Position numbers and translations under genes: made by a program. Positions 1 through 4,665 of a stretch of DNA of 12,108 nt are shown here, piece after piece (within the stretch, counting starts at the first letter, position 1; every line of letters begins with the position of its first letter). The stretch is from positions 1 to 12,108 of the forward strand of contig JAGGTS010000018.1 in the NCBI GenBank assembly GCA_021163625.1, written 5' to 3'. The notes beneath the pieces are model-generated. The model searched no databases, had not been told where the DNA came from, and saw only the letters and a program-made list of their open reading frames with translations. The stretch comes from a bacterium (lineage in GTDB: Bacteria; Patescibacteriota; Minisyncoccia; Minisyncoccales; CG1-02-41-26).

Positions 1-259
1 CAACGCCAATTTCTTTTGCTAAAAGATAGGCAAGGCTTGTTTTCCCCAACCCGCTTGAGCCATAAAAAAGAATATGTTCTGGAACCTCCCCTCTTTTTTT
101 AGCCGCTTCAATAATGATTTTAAGATTATCCTTGATTTTTTTCTGGCCAACGTACTCATCCCATTTCTTGGGTCTTAAGGCTAAATCCAAACTGTCTTTT
201 TCTAATTCTTCTTTTTTGTTGTTATTTGTTTTTTTAGGCTCGGCAAAAAGACTTGACAT
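1..259 (-). CDS. ruvB: Holliday junction branch migration helicase RuvB, N-terminal part (cut by window start)
   Basis: Only the first 86 codons are in the window. RuvB is the hexameric AAA+ motor that, with RuvA, drives branch migration of Holliday junctions during recombinational repair. The visible part has the family's entry sequence: LRPKKWDEYVGQ at residues 28-39, then a helix ending EAAKKRGE, then a Walker A motif GSSGLGKT at 67-74 followed by LAYLLAKEIG. Most RuvB proteins have GPPGLGKT, so two prolines are replaced by serines here, but the nucleotide-binding G, K and T are kept. About 25 polar, lysine- and asparagine-rich residues precede the core. The ATG at 259..257 fits the family's N-terminus; no Shine-Dalgarno motif precedes it. 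The first codons also form the -35 box of the divergent small RNA promoter. The helicase core and winged helix lie outside the window. Confidence 0.93.
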   Translation of the reverse strand, partial: MSSLFAEPKKTNNNKKEELEKDSLDLALRPKKWDEYVGQKKIKDNLKIIIEAAKKRGEVPEHILFYGSSGLGKTSLAYLLAKEIGV

Positions 260-281
260 TTCTTTGGAAATATATTACAAT
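253..281 (+). promoter_or_regulatory. Strong sigma70-type promoter for the small RNA gene
   Basis: A perfect -35 box TTGACA (253-258) is followed by a 17-base spacer and a -10 box TACAAT (276-281, five of six matches to consensus). The expected transcription start is about 288-290, which matches the 5' end of the foldable RNA. The -35 box is made from the complement of the first codons of ruvB on the opposite strand. This is the closest match to a housekeeping promoter that I found in the window. Confidence 0.72.
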
Positions 282-297
282 TAGTAATGTTAGTCTA
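269..297 (-). promoter_or_regulatory. Possible ruvB promoter, divergent and overlapping the small RNA promoter
   Basis: On the minus strand, TAGACT (297..292, four of six matches to the -35 consensus) is followed by a 17-base spacer and TATATT (274..269, five of six matches to the -10 consensus). Transcription would start near 262, only about three bases before the ruvB ATG, giving an almost leaderless mRNA. Its -10 region abuts that of the plus-strand promoter, so the two could not be occupied at once. The local AT richness makes a chance match possible. Confidence 0.4.
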
Positions 298-434
298 AGG
301 CTATAGGAACTTCTTTTTGAATGGACAACTTGGCTTTTGCTCGGTTATTCCCAAAAGAAGTTCTGAACTCCACGAATTAAAGAGAAGCCGCAGGCTAACC
401 CCTCTCCCGCCCCTTTTTGGGGCGGGTTTTTTAT
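289..434 (+). ncRNA. Putative structured small RNA of unrecognised family, about 145 nt
   Basis: No credible protein gene is seen between ruvB and the pilB-like gene, but the plus strand has every part of a small RNA gene: a TTGACA-17-TACAAT promoter, a foldable body and a strong terminator. I see these helices by eye. (1) A closing stem pairs the 5' end 289-296 with 392-399 (eight pairs, one G-U). (2) After a two-by-two internal loop, 299-302 pairs with 386-389. (3) A perfect 11-bp hairpin pairs 307-317 with 353-363, extended inward by 319-324 with 345-350 (two G-U pairs), leaving a loop at about 325-344. Bases 365-385 look unpaired. The terminator hairpin is 406-426. I do not recognise 6S RNA, 4.5S SRP RNA, tmRNA or RNase P RNA signatures. 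The gene lies antisense between ruvB and the pilB-like gene, so transcription from the latter could run against it. Function is unknown. Confidence 0.62.
406..434 (+). terminator. Strong rho-independent terminator of the small RNA
   Basis: CCCGCCCC (406-413), a TTTTT loop (414-418) and GGGGCGGG (419-426) form a perfect 8-bp, all G-C stem followed by six T and then ATT. The T tract lies only on the plus-strand side, so it stops rightward transcription. The stop codon of the pilB-like gene (433..431) sits inside the T tract, so the two genes are convergent and nearly overlap at their 3' ends. Confidence 0.88.
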
Positions 435-1726
435 TCTCCTGTTACCCTGTTTACTTCGTCTATGGTGGTCAAGCCGAGGGCAGCTTTAATCAGCCCGTCT
501 TTACGCATAGGCACCATCCCTTTTTCTTCTGCCTTTTTTGTCATTTCAGGTATAGACGGGGACTTTAAAATAAAATTTTCCATTTCATCGTCGACAAGGA
601 AGAATTCGTAAATGCCCAACCTCCCTTTATAGCCGGTGTAATTACAGGCCTTACAGCCTTTTGCTCTTGGTATCCTCAAATTTTTGTCTATTTTTGGAAC
701 TTTAATATTTTTTGGGAGAGATGACAGTTCTTTTTTAAGAACGTTGAACTCTTGGTCTGTCGGCTTATCAAATTCTACACACTTTTTGCAAACCTTTCTG
801 ACCAGCCTTTGGGCGATAGCTAAGTTTAGCGCTGGGGCAATGTTTACTGGCTTTTCTCCAAGCGCTTGAAGGCGCGTAATTGTCCCTGCCGCGTTATTTG
901 TATGCAGGGTAGTTAAAACTAAATGGCCGGTCATAGCTGCCTGGAGGGCAATATGGGCTGTCTCGTAATCTCTGATTTCCCCAACAAGAATAACGTCTGG
1001 GTCTTGTCTGACAATCGCCCTTAATCCATTTGCAAAGTCGTATCCCCTTTTTGGGTTCACTTGGCTTTGGGATATTCCTTCCAAACGGTATTCAACAGGG
1101 TCTTCAATGGTTATAATTTTAATTTCTGGCCTTTTAATTCTTTTCAAAATGGCGTAAAGAGTTGTTGTTTTTCCCGAACCGGTTGGGCCAGTGACAACAA
1201 TCATTCCATTGGGCTGGCTGATTTGCTTTTTAAAAACATCTACCATATCTTCTCTTATTCCAAGCTGCTCTATTTCGATTAAGTTTTCCGGATTTAAAAT
1301 TCTCATTACAACCGTTTCTCCATATTCAGACGGCAAAGTTGAAACGCGCATTTCCATTTCTTTTTCTTCAATTATAAAACTGAAACGCCCGTCTTGGGCA
1401 ATTTTTGTAACATTTAATTTCATTCCCGAGACCAATTTAATCCTTGAGAGAAGGGAATTATATGTTTTTTTATTAAACCAGTCAATCTTGTGCAAAACGC
1501 CGTCAACTCTCATCCTTAATTTTGCCTTTTCTTCTTCCGGTTCAATGTGGATGTCTGAGGCATTGAGCAATATTGCGCTTGCTAAAATAGCGTCAAAAAC
1601 TTGGGTTGTCTCTTTTTGGACAACAGCCTCTATCGCTTTTGTTGCAGATGAAACATCCTTTACTGTTTTTTTTAGCTCTTGGAATTTTTGCTTATTAACT
1701 TTTATTTGGCTTGATATCTTCGGCAT
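431..1726 (-). CDS. PilB/GspE-type secretion or pilus assembly ATPase, short N-terminus
   Basis: This is the hexameric cytoplasmic ATPase of the type II secretion/type IV pilus family, which powers pilin polymerisation at the inner membrane. The 431 residues contain the N2 domain (about 40-150, with ASDIHIEP at 56-63 and RMRVDGVLHKI at 71-81), Walker A GPTGSGKT (180-187), an Asp box ITIEDPVEY (205-213), Walker B DPDVILVGEIRD (242-253) and the His box MTGHLVLTTLHTN (265-277). Four cysteines, C313, C316, C358 and C361, fit the structural zinc site typical of PilB/GspE rather than PilT. Family members usually have about 550 residues; the N-terminal GspE-N/MshEN module is missing, and only a lysine-rich leader of about 35 residues precedes N2. 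It lies 38 bases downstream of the DHH-like gene and is probably co-transcribed with it. No other pilus gene is in the window. Stop is TAA. Confidence 0.93.
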   Translation of the reverse strand: MPKISSQIKVNKQKFQELKKTVKDVSSATKAIEAVVQKETTQVFDAILASAILLNASDIHIEPEEEKAKLRMRVDGVLHKIDWFNKKTYNSLLSRIKLVSGMKLNVTKIAQDGRFSFIIEEKEMEMRVSTLPSEYGETVVMRILNPENLIEIEQLGIREDMVDVFKKQISQPNGMIVVTGPTGSGKTTTLYAILKRIKRPEIKIITIEDPVEYRLEGISQSQVNPKRGYDFANGLRAIVRQDPDVILVGEIRDYETAHIALQAAMTGHLVLTTLHTNNAAGTITRLQALGEKPVNIAPALNLAIAQRLVRKVCKKCVEFDKPTDQEFNVLKKELSSLPKNIKVPKIDKNLRIPRAKGCKACNYTGYKGRLGIYEFFLVDDEMENFILKSPSIPEMTKKAEEKGMVPMRKDGLIKAALGLTTIDEVNRVTGE

Positions 1727-1764
1727 ATTTTTTACTCATATCATTTTTTATTTCTTATTTTTTT

Positions 1765-2865
1765 CTATACTTTAAATTGGGCGTTTAATGTTGCGCTAAG
1801 GATAAAATCTTTTACTTTTTCTGGCGACTCCCCTTGAAAGGTGAAAAGAATGCCATTGCCTTTTCTTTGCCCTTTAATGTTCTTTACCAAGATGTTGAAC
1901 AAGTTGGTATCAGAAGAGTAAAAAATACCCTTTACTAATGCAGGGTATTTTTCTCTCTGCCAAATAATTAAAAAATTTTTTAAAAAAGAATCATTGGAAG
2001 ACAATATTTCCAAAGACAGCCTTAAATCCTTTGGCGACGAGGATGTCTCTGAAAAATCTTTTTGGTCTAGAATTGCCCAGCCTAGATTTTTGTCTTTGTT
2101 AATATTTAACTTATTTAAAAGGCGGGAAAATAAAGACAACGGGCGGTTTTTAAATTTTTTAGGAAGAAACTCTTTTGCTTGCTCGCCTCTTTCTGCTAAA
2201 AAAGAAATTTTCCATAAGATGTCTTTTGCCAAATTCTGATTTTGCCAATGAGAGGAATTGCTTACCATTCCTTGCAATAAAGAATCAGCGACCCTTTCTT
2301 TAATCAGAGCTTTATCTATAGAAAAAAGAATATCAAAAACGATTTCAGATATAGGCAGGTCAGGCTTGACAATATTTAAATGGCCGTATCTTTTATTGTC
2401 TAAGGAATTGTCAATATTAATTATTAGGACTTTTCTGTCATTATTTGTTGCTTGGAGTTCTGGCTGTTTTTGTTCTTTTATGCCAAAAAAGACCAATATG
2501 TCTTCTGGGACAAGTTTTTTAAAACAAATGTTTTCTTTTTTTAGCTCCTTGCCCTTGGTTTTTAAATAAAGGTTTAATCCGTTGGCTGTTTTTTCGTAAA
2601 AAAGCTGGCTCAAGGCTGCCCCTTCGTCTTTAATTGAAATTAGAAAGTTTTTTTCAGTCCAGCCTTCTTTTTCTTTATTCCCCGGGTTTTCAAAGATAGC
2701 AGAGTTTTTCGCGGCAAGCAATTTTGTATTTTTTCCTATTTCCTTTAAACTATAGAAAAGAGCTGTTGCTGCAGGCAGGCTGTCAGTCGTTGTATCTAAA
2801 GACGGAACTAAAACAAAATTTTGGAATCTGTCAATAATTTTTTTAATTTCAGCCGCTTCCTTCAT
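1765..2865 (-). CDS. DHH-phosphoesterase-like protein (NrnA/RecJ superfamily fold), catalytic motifs degenerate
   Basis: The 366 residues follow the plan of bacterial DHH/NrnA-type proteins, which degrade nano-RNA, pAp or cyclic dinucleotide products. The N-terminal block VPSLDTTTDSLPAATALFYS (20-39) and SLKEIGK (39-45) line up with the usual PDGDALGS...LKKLGK motif, but the DGD metal ligands are mostly gone (only D24 and D28 stand nearby). A later block, IINIDNSLDNKRYGHLNIV (148-166) followed by ISEIVFDIL, matches the region around the signature IDHH..N..G..N, but the DHH triplet reads DNS. The C-terminal part resembles a DHHA1-like domain but has no GGGH motif. I infer a catalytically inactive or altered member, perhaps nucleotide-binding or structural. 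It is the first gene of a two-gene minus-strand unit with the pilB-like gene and is divergent from tsaE. The ATG at 2865 has no Shine-Dalgarno motif. The fold assignment is by eye. Confidence 0.68.
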   Translation of the reverse strand: MKEAAEIKKIIDRFQNFVLVPSLDTTTDSLPAATALFYSLKEIGKNTKLLAAKNSAIFENPGNKEKEGWTEKNFLISIKDEGAALSQLFYEKTANGLNLYLKTKGKELKKENICFKKLVPEDILVFFGIKEQKQPELQATNNDRKVLIINIDNSLDNKRYGHLNIVKPDLPISEIVFDILFSIDKALIKERVADSLLQGMVSNSSHWQNQNLAKDILWKISFLAERGEQAKEFLPKKFKNRPLSLFSRLLNKLNINKDKNLGWAILDQKDFSETSSSPKDLRLSLEILSSNDSFLKNFLIIWQREKYPALVKGIFYSSDTNLFNILVKNIKGQRKGNGILFTFQGESPEKVKDFILSATLNAQFKV

Positions 2866-2882
2866 ATGAATAATGTTTTTTA

Positions 2883-2911
2883 AATCTATCCTATTTTTTC
2901 TTTAAAGTCAA
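2883..2911 (-). promoter_or_regulatory. Possible promoter of the DHH-like/pilB-like unit
   Basis: On the minus strand, TTGACT (2911..2906, five of six -35 matches), a 17-base spacer and TAGATT (2888..2883, four of six -10 matches) would start transcription near 2876, about ten bases before the ATG at 2865. It lies in the 56-base divergent spacer shared with tsaE. I saw no convincing promoter for tsaE in the same spacer. Confidence 0.42.
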
Positions 2912-2921
2912 TGAAGCACTA

Positions 2922-3386
2922 ATGAGAGAAAAAACAAACAAAAAAACTACAATAAACAGCCGCCAAACAAAAAGGTTTGGCAGCAGCCTTGCAAAAGAAA
3001 TTTTGAAATTTAAAAATCATAAGGGAGCGGTTATTTTGGCATTAAAAGGCGAGCTTGGAGCAGGCAAAACAACTTTTCTTCAAGGTTTTGCAAAGGGACT
3101 TGGCGTTAAAGAAAAAGTGCTTAGCCCCACCTTTATAATAATTAAAAAATTTAAACTTAAAAAAGCAAACTTTAAGCATTTTTTTCATATTGATTGTTAC
3201 AGGATAGAAAAACCAGAGGAACTCCTGGAAATAGGATTTAAAGAGATTATCGCAAATCCAAAACATATTGTTTCTGTTGAGTGGGCCGATAAAATCAAAA
3301 ATGTTTTAGCAAAACAACCAAATAATGTGATTTGGCTTAATTTTAAAATTATTGGCAAAAACAAAAGAGAAATAAAGAGAATTTAG
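2922..3386 (+). CDS. tsaE: tRNA threonylcarbamoyladenosine biosynthesis ATPase TsaE
   Basis: TsaE is the P-loop ATPase that works with TsaB and TsaD to make t6A at position 37 of tRNAs reading ANN codons; it drives turnover of the TsaBDE complex in the cytoplasm. The 154 residues have Walker A GELGAGKT (43-50), the SPTF switch motif (68-71), HIDCYRI (89-95) and the late motif VEWADK (119-124), all in the family order. The length is normal. The ATG at 2922 leaves a basic N-terminal stretch before the RFGSSLAKEI helix; no upstream in-frame start looks better and no Shine-Dalgarno motif is seen. It is divergent from the DHH-like gene and 118 bases upstream of pheS. Its partners tsaB and tsaD are not in the window. 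Stop is TAG. Confidence 0.95.
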   Translation: MREKTNKKTTINSRQTKRFGSSLAKEILKFKNHKGAVILALKGELGAGKTTFLQGFAKGLGVKEKVLSPTFIIIKKFKLKKANFKHFFHIDCYRIEKPEELLEIGFKEIIANPKHIVSVEWADKIKNVLAKQPNNVIWLNFKIIGKNKREIKRI

Positions 3387-3396
3387 CAAAAGCAAG

Positions 3397-3430
3397 GCTC
3401 TCAGCCAAAGAATAAGAGCGTTTTTATTTT
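3397..3430 (+). terminator. Weak possible terminator after tsaE
   Basis: GCTCT (3397-3401) pairs with AGAGC (3415-3419) across a 13-base loop and is followed by GTTTTTATTTT. The T-rich tract is convincing but the stem has only five pairs, so this is a weak call. It would separate tsaE from pheS. Confidence 0.35.
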
Positions 3431-3456
3431 GTTTGCAGATAAAGCCAGAAAGCCGG

Positions 3457-3485
3457 TTGCATAATCTCAAAAATTAAATTATTAT
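3457..3485 (+). promoter_or_regulatory. Possible pheS promoter
   Basis: TATTAT (3480-3485, five of six -10 matches) lies 17 bases after a poor -35 candidate, TTGCAT (3457-3462). Transcription would start near 3492, about 13 bases before the pheS ATG. The site is in an A/T-rich stretch, so the -10 match may be by chance. Confidence 0.3.
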
Positions 3486-3504
3486 ATTTATAGCCAGCAA
3501 AAAT

Positions 3505-4527
3505 ATGGACTTTTCCAAAGTTGAAAAAATAAAGGAACAAGCTGCAAGAGACATTTTGGAAGCAAAAACTACCTCTTCTTTAAAAGAGATTTTTAACCGT
3601 TATCTCGGGAAAAAGGGAATTGTTGCAAAACAGTTTTTTTATTTAAAAAAGATGCCGCAGCCGAAAAGAAGCGAATTTGGCAAACAATTAAACGAGCTAA
3701 AAAAATCTATAGAAAAAAGAATTAAAGAGAAATCAAGAATCATAGAAGGTAAAGACAGCAGAGAAAAAAGAAAAATCCACAAAATAGATGTTAGTATCCC
3801 TTCTAAAAAACCGCAGCTTGGGCATATCCACCCTCTTACAAAAATTATTAGAGAAACCCAAGACGCGTTTGTTGGTATGGGGTTTTCCGTAGAAGAAGGG
3901 CCGGAGATTGAGACTGAACATTATAATTTTTCATCCCTTAATTTTCCTGTTGACCATCCGTCAAGAGATGCCCACGACACTTTTTATCTCAAAAAAGACA
4001 CTATTTTGCGCACCCACACTTCCCCTGTCCAGGTTCGATATATGGAAAAGCATAATCCCCCGTTTAGAATTATTGTTCCCGGCAGAGTGTTTAGGCACGA
4101 AGCAACTGACTCTTCTCATGAAATTCAGTTTTACCAATTAGAAGGATTAATGGTTGGTAAGGATATTTCCCTTGCGAATCTGAAAGGAGTTTTAGAGGAA
4201 GCGATAAAAAGGGTTTTTGGCAAAAAGACTGTTTTTCGCTGGAGGCCGGGTTATTTCCCTTTTGTGGAGCCAGGCGTTGAAATTGATATTGCTTGCCCTA
4301 TTTGTGGCGGGAAAGGATGCTCAACTTGCAAAAACACAGGGTGGATAGAAGTTCTTGGCGCTGGTATGGTTCATCCAAATGTTTTTAAAGCAGCGGGGTA
4401 TAATCCAAAAAATTGGCAAGGATTTGCTTTCGGCTTTGGCATTGACAGGCTGGCTATGATTAAATATAGAATTAGCGACATTAGGATGTTTTATCTGAGC
4501 GATATGAGATTTTTAAGCCAGTTTTAA
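3505..4527 (+). CDS. pheS: Phenylalanine--tRNA ligase alpha subunit
   Basis: PheS is the catalytic subunit of the class II (alpha-beta)2 PheRS that charges tRNA-Phe. The 340 residues begin with an N-terminal coiled coil (about 1-85) that grips tRNA, then the catalytic core from about residue 103. Visible motifs are HIHPLT (107-112), RTHTSPVQVRYM (169-180), motif 2 FRHEATDSSHEIQFYQ (196-211), the Phe-site region PGYFPFVEPGVEI (248-260) and motif 3 GFGIDRLAM (310-318). A four-cysteine knuckle (C264, C267, C272, C275) precedes GAGMVHPNV; this CxxCxGKGCxxC form is known in many bacterial PheS. Length is normal for the family. The beta subunit gene pheT is not downstream as it often is; valS follows instead, so pheT must lie elsewhere. 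No Shine-Dalgarno motif precedes the ATG. Stop is TAA. Confidence 0.97.
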   Translation: MDFSKVEKIKEQAARDILEAKTTSSLKEIFNRYLGKKGIVAKQFFYLKKMPQPKRSEFGKQLNELKKSIEKRIKEKSRIIEGKDSREKRKIHKIDVSIPSKKPQLGHIHPLTKIIRETQDAFVGMGFSVEEGPEIETEHYNFSSLNFPVDHPSRDAHDTFYLKKDTILRTHTSPVQVRYMEKHNPPFRIIVPGRVFRHEATDSSHEIQFYQLEGLMVGKDISLANLKGVLEEAIKRVFGKKTVFRWRPGYFPFVEPGVEIDIACPICGGKGCSTCKNTGWIEVLGAGMVHPNVFKAAGYNPKNWQGFAFGFGIDRLAMIKYRISDIRMFYLSDMRFLSQF

Positions 4528-4550
4528 CTTTTTTGGGAAATAATTTTTAC

Positions 4551-4605
4551 GCCGCTGCTTGTCATAATTATAAAAGAGACGGCAGCCAATGAAAGATCAA
4601 GCGGC
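4551..4605 (+). promoter_or_regulatory. Alternative stem-forming segment between pheS and valS
   Basis: GCTGC (4554-4558) can pair with GCAGC (4582-4586), with GTC (4561-4563) and GAC (4578-4580) stacked inside. Alternatively GCCGC (4551-4555) plus TTG (4559-4561) can pair with CAAGCGGC (4598-4605), which covers the left arm of the following terminator hairpin. The two folds exclude each other, as in an attenuator, but I see no T-box sequence and no valine-coding leader peptide. It may be only a chance feature of the pheS 3' end. Confidence 0.25.
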
Positions 4606-4629
4606 TCAAACCTTGCTTGAGCCTTTATT
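4603..4629 (+). terminator. Intrinsic terminator-like hairpin between pheS and valS
   Basis: GGCTCAA (4603-4609) and TTGAGCC (4617-4623) form a perfect 7-bp stem with a 7-base loop, followed at once by TTTATT. It is probably the 3' end of the pheS transcript. The T tract is short, so read-through into valS, 37 bases further on, is possible. Confidence 0.5.
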
Positions 4630-4665
4630 AGAAGACCCTTATTAAGGCAAAATTTTGTTTATACA

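Noticed and set aside
289..434. Known housekeeping RNA (4.5S SRP RNA, 6S RNA, tmRNA, tRNA)
   Set aside because: No SRP apical motif, no tRNA-like acceptor or tag frame, and no recognisable 6S sequence or length; left as an unassigned small RNA.
317..611. Two short plus-strand open frames over the small RNA and the end of the pilB-like gene
   Set aside because: They run through the G-C terminator hairpin and antisense to the conserved pilB C-terminus; the translations look like noise.
1191..1775. A 194-codon plus-strand open frame across the pilB-like gene
   Set aside because: It lies wholly opposite the well-conserved N2 and Walker A coding region and its translation resembles no known protein; it is a shadow frame.
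3387..3504. Phenylalanine-rich leader peptide before pheS
   Set aside because: A run encoding Phe-Leu-Phe appears near 3420, but there is no start codon in frame and no clear attenuator hairpin.
4589..4645. An 18-codon frame MKDQAAQTLLEPLLEDPY between pheS and valS, possible leader peptide
   Set aside because: It contains no valine codon, has no Shine-Dalgarno motif and overlaps the terminator-like hairpin, so it does not fit attenuation of valS by a leader peptide.
4528..4665. T-box riboswitch ahead of valS
   Set aside because: The spacer is too short and lacks the T-box consensus and the UGGN antiterminator bulge; only simple hairpins are seen.
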